Shown here: positions 11,034 through 22,326 of the stretch, piece by piece
Layout of the letters: the number at the start of each line of letters is the position of its first letter
How positions within the stretch are numbered: position 1 is the stretch's first letter
From: Sporopachydermia quercuum
Taxonomy: Eukaryota; Ascomycota; Sporopachydermiomycetes; Sporopachydermiales; Sporopachydermiaceae
Assembly (NCBI GenBank): GCA_001599295.1
Contig: BCGN01000001.1
Span: 2,294,001 to 2,358,000 of the forward strand
Length of the DNA stretch: 64,000 bases
Direction of reading: 5' to 3'
Position numbers and translations under genes: made by a program
The notes under the pieces: generated by a model
Databases searched by the model: none
The model's input: only the letters and a program-made list of their open reading frames with translations
Told to the model about the DNA's origin: nothing

Positions 11034-11393
11034 ATGAGTGCAATTCGTATATCAGAGGCTTTAACGAGAAGCTTCACTAGACTAAGCATTCATGTAGGTG
11101 GAAAACCAACAGCTAGTAGTCTCGTGAAGTCAAGTACTCTGCTATCAAGAAAGTATGCAACTACAGTAAATAAGATTGGACAAGATCTGAGTTGTTTTGG
11201 AGCTTTCCCTGTAGTTGGAATGTTCAATAATGGAAAGAAATATTCTGCAGAGTCGACAATGGTGGAACCTGAATCAAATCTGAAATATGAACTTGACAGT
11301 GTACTAAGAAAAAGAAGAAAGAAGATGAAGAAGCATAAGCTAAAAAAGAGAAGAAAGGCACAGAAAGCACTTAGAAGAAAGCTGAATAAATGA
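11034..11393 (+). CDS. COX24: Mitochondrial small ribosomal subunit protein mS38 (COX24)
   Basis: A 119-residue mitochondrial protein. S. cerevisiae Cox24 (about 111 residues, human AURKAIP1) is the mS38 subunit and is linked to COX1 mRNA processing and translation. The diagnostic part is the C-terminal DUF1713 block after residue 88, a very basic helix with LRKRRKKMKKHKLKKRRKAQ followed by KALRRKLNK. The first 45 residues are rich in Ser, Thr and Arg with few acids, as expected of a mitochondrial presequence, and include RSFTRLSIHV and SRKYAT, a possible cleavage area. The middle is poorly conserved. It is convergent with PPN1. Confidence 0.9.
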   Translation: MSAIRISEALTRSFTRLSIHVGGKPTASSLVKSSTLLSRKYATTVNKIGQDLSCFGAFPVVGMFNNGKKYSAESTMVEPESNLKYELDSVLRKRRKKMKKHKLKKRRKAQKALRRKLNK

Positions 11394-12402
11394 TTGATTT
11401 ATGGGAAATTGAATATATTGCTTTGGCTTTATTAATGGAGGGAACTTTTGGGTTATGTACATTCAAATCCAGAGAGTTGTGGCATATGTTTGAAACTTGT
11501 ATATATGATTCCTTTTCTTCATATTAAAATTTATACAGCATTAAGAAATATTGATGATTTATGGATGAATATTGATCATGAGATTGCAGAATTTGTTGCT
11601 GCGCGATTGTAGGGTGTAACCTGGTGTATATTAATAAGGTATTAATAATATAGGTCAACTAATATACTAACAAACACTGAAAAGGATGATCATGAGGATA
11701 TGCAAATTCTTCTGATATGGATAAGATCATGCAGATTCCGGGTGAAAATTTAGGGATATTGTTATTTAGATTCCGTTTCTTTTACTATTCCTAGATGGTT
11801 GCTTAGTTCATTCTCGTTAAACATGGATACAGCAATTGGATAAATCACATAGAGAATTACGTTGTTGTATTATCCTATGAATTGCTCATAAAACTGAAAG
11901 TATGTATACCGAGATCCTTTGGACCTACTATCATGTCATTTTAATATTAATGAATAAATAAATAATTTTTATTATATAATTATATTTCGGAGTTAAATAC
12001 ATTCAAGACATAAGTATATATCGCAAATATACGGTATCATACATACATTATAATATACAAGATCCTCAAAATTAAACCGTAAGGGTTCATAATTTATAAA
12101 ACCCAAAACTTTGTGAGAAGAAGATAGTATGTTTTTTTTGCTGTTTATTGATGTAAGTCGCGACTTTTTATATATATCAATGTCCATCCGGAAACCTGAA
12201 AACCACCCAATACACCATGTATCGTTGATATCAACTACCTTCTCCCCGCTAACTAAATTTGTTTCCACTTCTATCAGTAGCAGAACGGCTCCTGGAACCA
12301 TCTTTCTATGAATGTTATGATGAGTTACTATGTTCTTCTCCATTTCATATAGTGGTGCTTTTTTTTGTGAGTTCCTAGTCTTTTCCCTTCATGTTGATGT
12401 AT
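11394..12402. other. intergenic, COX24/PPN1 convergent
   Basis: About 1 kb between two 3' ends, AT-rich. It holds one 116-codon reverse ORF (11993-12343) with no recognisable domain; I treat that ORF as unproven. Confidence 0.45.
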
Positions 12403-14628
12403 TTATATATACCCATCTTCTAATCCAGAGCTAATAAAAGACCGCTTTATAAATAATCTCCATAATCGCTTTAGTTTCTCAATTACTTCGAGCTCAGCAT
12501 TGCCGAATCTGATAGTTTCATGATCAGCTGCTTCTAATTTCTTTATTATCTCTGAGTCCTTTGATGTAATCTCGAAATCTTCTAATGATGTTCCTTCTGG
12601 AAGATCACCAATCTTTATAGGATCAATTCCCAGCTCTTTTAGTTTGGCCTCTAGTTTCAAAGGTAATGATAGACGATTAGCAAACTCTATATAGCTTTTC
12701 ACCGTCAGGTCTGGTAAGGTATAAGGAGCATCATCCGAATTGTACTCAACCTCGTATCTAAATTCAGATTCTCCAGAGTTTACCACAGTGAGATTGCATA
12801 CGTACTGTATGTATTTAGTAGGAGTGAAAGTTTGAGGAACAAAAGCAGGTCCTAGTTTGGTTCCATTAGGCATAATCGTTGGCCAAGATTTATCCTCACC
12901 ACCTCCATTAATGGAACCATCAGAAGAATGAACCAATCCAATTTGAAATGTTTCATCATCAATCAAGTCATCATTAGCATGTTCCTGGGCGTAGAACTCT
13001 TCAAATTCTTCAAAAATGGACTCCCAATCCTTATCATACACGGAAGCCTCTACGGGCTCATTCAATTCGTTCACAAGCATTCTCTCCCATTTGCCAGATT
13101 CGGTATTCTGTCTTCTTGAAATTTTTAGTCCATCTAATCCAGTTGTGTTGTACTCATATATTCTAAATCCAGGTAAATATGTAGGTAAAATACTACTTCC
13201 GACGTTGGAAATAGAATATCTCTCGCCTAGCTTGTCAGACTTTCTTAACTTCATTTTACTATAATAGCTCTTTCTAACATTATTCATATAAGTCAGTTTT
13301 CCAGGCACCTTCTGGGTTGAAACTTCACCATCTTCAGTTTCATAATCGTTGTCAAGATTGTGAAAACCCCCAAAATATTTCAATTTCCTATACTCTTCCT
13401 CATATTCTTGAAAAATGGAGTCTAAATCGATACCATTTTTCATATCATTAATTTCAGGATGATCTTCAAACTCGTTATAAACATATTCTCTGATTTGATC
13501 AGCAGTGTTTTGGTTACCTTCAACTTCTAGTTGTTTGATCAAACTTCTGTAGGCTTTTACAGCGTCTAAAGGAGCAAAGTAATCTGTATTCTGGTGACCA
13601 AATAAGCTGCCAATGACCACGTCCCGATACTCGTATTCCCAAACAGCGAATTTTCGGACACAAGAATAATCATACGTCATTGTCAACGGAACTACATGAC
13701 CAGCCAGCCAGACTTTCATTCCTCTTGCTCTCATTATGTTCAACATTGATCCTAGCCATTCAAACAATTTATATCCTGATGACTTTCTAGAATCACAGTT
13801 ATCAACTAATGGATTAGATTTAAACAAATACAAGGTGTTAACTGAGATCACAGCAAGTTTGTTAGGTATTATAACATTGAAATAACTCACACCTCTTTGA
13901 AAGATATGGAGTTGTTCTTCAGGAATAAAATGTCTCCATATGCGATAAAACTCTCTCGTTTGCAATGTGGGACCTTCTGAGAAGACATTATGAGGAAATA
14001 CATCATTGTTACCGATAGCAGGCACAATAGGTAATTCTAATTCGAAATTATAAGGATCATCGACTCTAAACTGATCAATCAATCTGTTGGCCATAATTTC
14101 GTTCATGTCAAAGATTTTCATCTCTGTTCTAGGATATCGACGATCATTATCATGTCTAATATTATCACCTGTCCAGACAATGAAGTCTATGCTATCTCCG
14201 AGGACATCATGTATCCACTTTATAGTGTTGTCGACAAGTTGAAAAGGTGAATCACAGTCTGACAAAGCAGTACCAAACTTGCCTGCTTCTCCTGATCCGG
14301 AATGGCACTCCTCATCTGGTGATGTCCCTTTCTTGTAGTAAGGGTCAGGATGGAAATCAGTTACATGAAGGAACCTGCCATAAATAGGACGAGGATGTTC
14401 AATTGTTGAGCTGACTACCCTCTTTCTCGATGGTATAAAGGGAGGTGGATTCGAATCTGAGTATTCACGTTCTTCCTCAACCAATTGACTCAATTCAAGT
14501 ATCTTGACTTCGCTTATCCCGAACCAAGACTGCAGAGTAGGATACCCTGGAATTTCAAATCCAGCAACAGTAAAACATAGGAAACAAAAACCGAACAAAT
14601 AATAAATTTTGTTGATTTTATAACTCAT
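12403..14628 (-). CDS. PPN1: Vacuolar endopolyphosphatase
   Basis: Cleaves long inorganic polyphosphate chains inside the vacuole. The protein has 741 residues against 674 in S. cerevisiae. A hydrophobic segment at about residues 8-23 (YYLFGFCFLCFTVAGFEI) is the signal anchor of this type II membrane protein. The calcineurin-like metallophosphatase domain follows, with DFHPDPYY (D91, H93), WTGDNIRHD (GDN 154-156), AIGNNDVFPHN (206-209), LAGHVVPL and FGHQNTD, supplying the usual metal ligands. A long acidic C-terminal region comes after. The start is the ATG just before the anchor helix. No intron is needed. Confidence 0.95.
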   Translation of the reverse strand: MSYKINKIYYLFGFCFLCFTVAGFEIPGYPTLQSWFGISEVKILELSQLVEEEREYSDSNPPPFIPSRKRVVSSTIEHPRPIYGRFLHVTDFHPDPYYKKGTSPDEECHSGSGEAGKFGTALSDCDSPFQLVDNTIKWIHDVLGDSIDFIVWTGDNIRHDNDRRYPRTEMKIFDMNEIMANRLIDQFRVDDPYNFELELPIVPAIGNNDVFPHNVFSEGPTLQTREFYRIWRHFIPEEQLHIFQRGVSYFNVIIPNKLAVISVNTLYLFKSNPLVDNCDSRKSSGYKLFEWLGSMLNIMRARGMKVWLAGHVVPLTMTYDYSCVRKFAVWEYEYRDVVIGSLFGHQNTDYFAPLDAVKAYRSLIKQLEVEGNQNTADQIREYVYNEFEDHPEINDMKNGIDLDSIFQEYEEEYRKLKYFGGFHNLDNDYETEDGEVSTQKVPGKLTYMNNVRKSYYSKMKLRKSDKLGERYSISNVGSSILPTYLPGFRIYEYNTTGLDGLKISRRQNTESGKWERMLVNELNEPVEASVYDKDWESIFEEFEEFYAQEHANDDLIDDETFQIGLVHSSDGSINGGGEDKSWPTIMPNGTKLGPAFVPQTFTPTKYIQYVCNLTVVNSGESEFRYEVEYNSDDAPYTLPDLTVKSYIEFANRLSLPLKLEAKLKELGIDPIKIGDLPEGTSLEDFEITSKDSEIIKKLEAADHETIRFGNAELEVIEKLKRLWRLFIKRSFISSGLEDGYI

Positions 14629-17600
14629 TTCTGAGAGCTGAAATGTATAATCTTTCGGGGTTCTCTATAACCATGTATTTCACAAGACCTAATAGTATGT
14701 ATCTTAACCCTCTTGTACCTATTTGCTTCTCCTATGAATGAACTAAATCAGTCTTCAATTTGTTATTATTAGCTTCCTACTTCCGCTATGATAAAGAACC
14801 CTTTTCAATTACAATTAAATCTATTACTTAGACTCCTGGTATGCTATATTCCATTCAATTTTTCTATAGGCTTGTTATTGGCTTGTGGTGCGCAACAATA
14901 TCAGTAGAAAAGGAGGCTCGATGTTTGATTTGTACCGCCTTTGGCAATCGTAGGGACTAAGGGAGATAACGCTCTCATCATCTTTTCCGGATTTGATCCA
15001 GTAGAGTTTAAATTTTAATGATTAGCTGGAATTGTGTAGCATAAAATATATTAAAGTTGTATGTACATAAAGCTTTTTATGCAGAGTGCTGTGTCTCCGA
15101 GAAACTAGGTGAGAAGTTTAACCTTCGAAATGGAGATAAGAACAGGAGTAAATCATAAAGTAGCTATATACAAGGAATTATTTGATATATGAATGAGTGG
15201 AAGCTAGAAATTAAAATATCAAGAGGTGTGAAAACTTACGAGAAAGTACTGACAGTAGAGCAGTAAAGGATTTCTATGGCTCTCTGCTAAGAATTATTGA
15301 GTGTGAAGTAAAATATTAGTTAACTGTCTAGTGAATAAGCTCTAGCCCAGCAAATCTAGCTTCTAGGTAGTTTAGATGATGCAAACTATTATCATTGTAC
15401 CGTAACCAAAAGAAACATCGAACTTATCCTTGGATTCTTTATGTTGTCAGCAAAATAATGAAAATACTAAGTATGAAAATGAAATAAAATTCATTAGGTG
15501 AAACAGAGATTCAATACCCCTTTTATCTCAATTCTTACTTGCTCTGTCTCAGTTATAGTAAAGCACTTTATTTACATTTAATAAGAAAGCATAATTCTTT
15601 CACATGCCTTTCTGCCCACAAAATTACAGAATTTTAGCGTTATATATGCAACTTATATATACAAGTTAAATAGACAAGTTACTGTATAAAATTATTTTTA
15701 AATCTAACCTCCTGAAGAAAATCACAGTAATCGAACATTTGGAGAAGGAATTTAGACTATTTATCCTCATTCAGTTTCTTGATGAACATCGCTTTAAACT
15801 TTGACCTCGATCTAATTTAGCTCTAAGTTTGTCTGCAAATCGATGCATATGAAGCTTATATGCATAAAAAGGATTCAACTTCCAAATCTTAAAGTCATCG
15901 TTTCTCAAGAGAAATCAGTGAAATGTTAAGAGCATATGTATTTATATACGTAGTGTTTGTTTGAAATACAGAAATAAAATAATCATACACAACTAGGAAA
16001 AATATACACTAGACCCTGGAACAAGGCCTCACTCAGTATTGATTCAACCCATCGGTAGGGAACGGGCCTTACAAACGAAAGTTTCAGTTCATAACCTTGA
16101 GTTTCACAGCATTGACTAGACAACCCATTTGAAATATTCATTATGATCCGAATCAACAGTTTTTGATCTGGACCTTCCAGGTCTGATTATGTTTTTCCTA
16201 GAATTCGGTCAACTACATTACAATCGCTCATTATTTGTCAAAACTTGACTCCTAAAACTCGTTTGCTTAATTACTCACAGACTTCTTTTCTTGATAATGT
16301 ATATACTCAATTTAAATCAATCAAGCAAATTAATTCAAAACCATCCCAATGCGACGGTCTAGTTCAAATAAAATGGAACTTCTTGAGTCATTGCTTTCTT
16401 TTATCTAGAACAGCAGAGCCTGCGCATCTAATGCACTCAATGATTTCGTAAATGCTATCGTTAAAGTGTTATTCTTGTACAATAATGAGTCTCATTGATT
16501 CATCAATTTATTTATTAGATTTCAAAGACATTGCAAAATCCTTTTAACCCATTATCGGTATCTGATTCATTAAGAATCCGAAATCCTAGAAGTGAACTTG
16601 TACAAAGGTAATGATCTTTTGCAAATGTGGACAAGCGCTTTTCCCCAAAGTATCAAAGAAGACCTTCTTTTTACAAACAAACCATAAATTCGGTAATCTT
16701 TTTAGTCCTCACCAGTGGGAACTAAAATAGAGTATCGTGATCCACAACATCTTATTAAGGTTAGTTGAAAGCTTCATTTTCAGAAAGTTTGAAACCTTAA
16801 GTGGCACAAATGAATGGAAGGACTGACGCAAGTGGAAGTTTACTCTGTGGAGCAATTGGAAGATAGGGAGCGAGTGAATGATATCGCTTTCAATCTAATA
16901 GTAAGAATATTATAGCATTATATATAACTATTCGATTTTGGAAGCAAGAGCCAAAATAAATTGTCAGAATAGCACAGTGTGTCAACTTCAGCTCGATAAG
17001 CCAAGATTGATTGGTAAAGTGTAGATGTTGCTGTTGTAAATAATATGGTACGGTACGGGCGTAGAGGAAGACGCCGTACGAAATAGTAACAAGAGTGGTC
17101 CGAAACTTCTATATAATAATTTACTGTGAGCGTTTGCTTGCAGAATTATGAAAATCGAAAGAAATTCAAACAATCAGAATTAATTCATTCTGCATTGGTG
17201 GATGAAACTTCCACAACTTAAAAGCTCAGAATACTCGAAAAGATCGGTATAGAACCAAGTTTGGAATTTTGCGATTGAATAGTTCAATTGTCAGACCAAC
17301 TCTCGAGGTGATCACCGCTTTATTGTAGCCGTGAGAACATTAGGCTTTGATCAGAGTATCTGTAGGTACGTACTACAGCAATTTGGGTAATCGAAATCCG
17401 AACCAATCAACAAATCAACCCCTGCCACTGATCCAAATTTCCTGTTCACAATTGAAAATCATGAAGAAAGAAGTAACCCTGAAAAGGACTAAATTACCTA
17501 CTTCGTATCAGTGTACTGAAAACTTTAACTTTCTTCATCATCCACTATTTCAGTAAGTACTCCAGTAATGATGAACTATGAGAGTGGTTAATGCATTTGT

Positions 17601-20600
17601 AATGTAAAACCCAATCCACCAAGAGCCAGTTGCATTGGTCCAGCTACATACCAACCCAAGATTCTGAGCCATTATTTTTATCTATTTGATCCCAAAACTT
17701 CACATGTAAGACATTAGATGTGGTCTAGGTTTTTTTTAAGACATAGATAGCTTCTTTCAAAATTTACGGCTTGACTACTTCAGAAAGCAGAATGTAGGTT
17801 ATATGCAGCCTAATATATAATTGGAAGGAGAAAACATTATAATTTCAAATTGAATCAAGAAGTAACACACAAAATCCCAACTTAAAAGTAAGCTTTCAAA
17901 GTTAAACTTAACTAATTACTTAAAACAGAGGTTCAATATGCATTGTAATGTTCCATAAGAGAACAAAAGTGGAAATCGATTGATGTAATTGTATCTGATA
18001 TGCAATTGGTGCTTATTCGTTTTTATGGAAGAGTTTGATGTCACCAGATATAATTCGAAGGATTTGAATGTAGTCATTCCTCGTCATTTCGGCTAGATAA
18101 TTACGGAAATGATGACTTCTTGAGCTGCAGTTCCGTATAAAATCTGATGTATTAATTTGTTATTTTCATCAATATGCTGAAAGATTACAGATGGGTGTAA
18201 CAATTGTAATAAAGTTTCTATCTCGAATTTTAATAATAATATGTTAAGTTCATACCTTATGTAGGATGAACAGGAAACTACATGAAGTTACATATTATCA
18301 GGATGATGTTATCAGATAATATATGCAATATTAGGTTAAGGTTGAATCTACGTGCATGAAAAGTTATAAAGTCTAAATGATGGAATAAAGATACACCCAA
18401 ATGTGTTGAAGATATGATTATCATTCATTATATAACAAGAAAGAAGAAAGATGATAACACAAAAGTAGTATCTGTGGCTAGAGAAAGATCTATAGTATTC
18501 TATTGATCATGTTAGTCCAGACAAGAAAGTATTCAAATAGGAGGAAGTGGTTGTAAAGCGATTGAAAGGACTCTAAATTTTATATAGCTAAAAGACTAAT
18601 ACAGAAACTAAGGCTTTATTTTATATTTGTATACAAATTATTAAACTTAGAATTATTAAGGACAACGTCTCCTCAGTAGTACAATGGGATTGATTCATTA
18701 ATGAAAGATGCTTGCTGCTATAATACGAGATAGCATTCCAATAGTATCCTTGCTTTTTTTTTTTATTTTTATGCACCTTTTGTTTCATAATCCAAGGTGG
18801 TTATTTTATCCTAATTTCTCCTGATCGCGTTGTTTTCTCTTCCGTTGAGGAGAAAAAAACGCAAAGGAAAAAAACAGTAACAACTTTATATGTACACTGT
18901 TTGCTTACTTCAGCGGATTATGCAAGTGAATTATGTAAAACCACTGCTTTGATTGCACCTTCTTTCGTTTTCCAGGAAAAGAATGCACTTGAAGCCTAAT
19001 GAGCCAACAACAAAATACTAAACGTTTTGTAGGGAACCTCAAATTCAAGCATCGAGCCAGGTTTCTGGTGGTAACCATTGATTGATAGTCGCACGCTCTG
19101 ATGAATATTTTCCTCATCCTACTTTTGGATTTGCGGAATACCCATCCTATTGTTTTGTTGACGATATCTTATGCCCATATGTTTTAACGTGAGTCAATGA
19201 AGTTTAAGTCCTATGCGAACTAAAACAGATAATCCAAGAATGGAAGGAAGGGTATCAATCATAGAGATAGGTGTTCAACAGTTAAGAACTTGAGACTAAT
19301 TAAATCGTGTAACACTGGTTTACTACACGCAATACAAGATAACGAGGGAGGTAGCTGGAGAAAGGAGCGAAAACCCCTCAGAATTTCAAGGGGTAATTAC
19401 TCCTGCGGATAGTAAAAACAAAGAACAAACAAACAGAAGCAGGAGAGATGGAAACGTAATCCACTACAAAAAGAAATAGCAAGGGGGTCCTGCTAAGTTT
19501 GAAAGCAAACTTATATACATTGATGGAAATGTTAGCATTAACAGAGAATCTATTTACTAAGAAAAAGAGGTACTTTTTTGAGAAAGAAGAATGTGAACAA
19601 GAAGAACTCTCCAAAATAATTCCCCACGGTTTTATTCTACCATCATCAGATCTTTTTCTCATTGTAGATTAATTTATTCAATTTCAATTTGATCTCACCT
19701 GTCTGAAATGGTATGCTCAAAGGTACCAAAATCATTTATCATGCGAATACTATCATAAATAATGTACATAACCATATACGAAACTCTGTTTCGATCCATA
19801 ATGCATCCCAGAGATTTGACTCTATCATCATCAGTGATTTACATTTGTTTTCCACTTAGTTCATGCATGCCTCTGTGCATAGAAGAAAATGACAAAAGTT
19901 TAAACAGTCGAGAAAAATGATGAAATCCCAAACAATCCAATCCAAACAATAGTCTGGTTTCTCATCTTCTGTTCTCCTGCTTTGAAAAAAAGAAAAAAGT
20001 TATTGAAGTTGATTGTAGGAGACCTTATCATCATCAATCGTCAATAATCATTAATCAATGTTTTAATCATATTTCTACAAGAGTGATAACCGAATAATAG
20101 GTACTTCGTTCTTGTCTCGTCATGATATGATGAACATCATGCATGTTTCAACAGGCCAACCGTTGTTTATTTATATGTGCGTATTTTCTTTCGTAAGCCT
20201 TAGTTTTTAAGACTTCCCCTTCTCACGCGTGCTTTATGCGTCTTCTAAGTTGACAATGGTTTATAACTAACAGCAATTTACTTCTTGGAAAACAAGCGAA
20301 TGCAAGACTAATAAGAAAATTAATAATAACATACAAGAATCGCAAGATTGAAGTTAAAACTAACTTTGTTAGGAAAGATATCGTATACAATATCAGCATT
20401 TGGACTCGCAAGGGGTCTGACTTTAATGCCATTCTTGTTCATTCTCGTTCGCGTCAAGAACTGCCGTATACGTCAAGCATACGTCAATCAAACATTTTGC
20501 TAACTATACCAACATGTCACTAGATTACTTGGACTGGCTTACTTTAGAACTCATCCCTTTAGACAAGTTAAAATGGGAATCTAGCGAACAAGAAATTTAT

Positions 20601-21771
20601 ACGATATAAGACATCACATTACCTAATACTTAAAAGAGTTGAGGAAAACGATCAAATTATTTATTGAGATCAGAAATTGTATATTTTGATAATACAGCTG
20701 ACTTCTTGCTACTAAAGAATGTAAGCCATCCAAGTTTATTATCGTCTCACTCTACTGTGGATTCTTTCGCTTTGCTATTCTTTCTACCCAGATTTAAAAC
20801 TGGCTTTGAAATAGGTCCTAAGTGGGTTTGATATTTTAGTATAATGAAATATATTTGAAGTTCAAACAGAAGTTTAATTATTACCCAAAATTCATTCTAC
20901 TCTTAATAAAGTTACTGCTGTACGGAGAACGTTATTTTATATTTTAACCTGAAACTTATCAATCTAACTCTATTCATCCTTCAACATTTAGCACTGTTTT
21001 GCATGGTAGTCAATTCAACCAAAACCACCACTTTCAACCTACGACAGATCAATGTAATGACATTCTTGTTAAGGAATAAGATAAGCCCCTTGAGTTTATA
21101 CTTAGTAAAATATTATATCGTCTCGTACATAGTAACTATAATTGATTTTTTTGTTTTACGTACAGCCTTCTATTTATTTGTATTGCGAACAGTAGTAGAA
21201 TTACTGTTTACCTTTACGTCAAGAGGTAAAGAAGAGAGTCTAAGAGAGTTGGGGATATCTCATCTTTTCATCTACACCAAGGAAGAACCCTTTTCTTTTT
21301 CTACGTTTGATTTTCCTTTCTTCTTTTTCGTTTTCCGTTTTTCGTTTTCCATCAAGACTTTATCGAAACTTAGAGAGTTTATCGAGCTTTTATATACGCC
21401 AAAGAGCAGCTATTTTGCTTTATGTTTATGAAGTTCCATGATCTACTTCATCATTCAGAGATAACTATCATTAGTTGAGAAAAGGAAAAAACATAGAACT
21501 CACTATACCAGCGTAAAGTCATAGAAATTGCATAGTTAGAAAATTGACAACCAACAATCAACGAAAAACTTCTGAACACTTCATTTCTACCATTTATATA
21601 TTCAGCCAAAGATTCAAATGATAATAGGAAAGAAACTTTTAAACTCTACGTTAGACAGTTACAAATGTTATGCCGTTGTCCTATCTATTCGTGCTAGAAC
21701 TATATTTTAATAATTAGTTTAATAGGCATTGCTATCAAGTCAGATATAGAGACGTTCTGCATACTCTCAAA
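14629..21771. other. 7.1-kb gene-free region upstream of the velvet gene
   Basis: The longest gap in the window, between the 5' ends of PPN1 and the velvet gene. All ORFs are short and compositionally random. The largest (21003-21431, 142 codons, rich in F, L and S) lies just upstream of the velvet gene in a pyrimidine-rich stretch and may be part of its leader. Also seen are a hairpin at 17053-17079, two facing STRE-like CCCCT/AGGGG sites near 19374-19396, and a cluster of CGTCAA sites at 20452-20487. Long upstream regions are common for morphology regulators in yeasts, which fits but does not prove a large regulatory region. Confidence 0.5.
20452..20487 (+). promoter_or_regulatory. three CGTCAA sites in 36 bases
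   Basis: CGTCAA occurs at 20452, 20471 and 20482; the last two sit within the repeated phrase ATACGTCAA. The cluster lies 1.3 kb before the velvet start codon. Binding by a transcription factor is only a guess. Confidence 0.25.
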
Positions 21772-22276
21772 ATGGACGAGAGAAACAACCTAACCAGCAA
21801 TATCTCTGACATTCATATCAATGAATCAAACCATCCTACCTTAACCCTGCCATCACTATCAATGGCCCTCAATGGGTCACCATCAACAGTACAAATGTAT
21901 TCACCTAGAGATCCTTTCCCCACAGCTTCTGGAACTACGACAGCTAATGACCCAGGGATAAGAAGAATAAATCTTGGGCCAGCTCCTCTAAACAATCCAC
22001 AACTCTCACTGCCTGTACCTATATCACCACAGATAACATCTATGCATCAATCACCCACATCAGCTCTGCCAGATTTGAACAATTCCAGCATAACTCAACC
22101 ACCTACTATGCCGATTCATCTGACGTTTATTCCACGAGATAATCCTCTGATCCAACAATCTGTTATTCCCCTGCCTCCGTTTCATGTGAACGCTAGTTTA
22201 GCAGGACGAGGAATTTTCGGCAACACTGTCCCTCTACTTCGCGAGAATCATTCAATAAATCCACAGCAACAACAGC

Positions 22277-22326
<50 letters not shown>

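Noticed and set aside
11993-12343. 116-codon reverse ORF just downstream of PPN1
   Set aside because: It has an ATG and is fairly long, but no recognisable motif, random-looking composition, and lies in the 3' space between two convergent genes.
21003-21431. 142-codon ORF upstream of the velvet gene
   Set aside because: Its composition (F, L, S) follows the pyrimidine-rich DNA; no domain or signal. More likely leader sequence than a protein.
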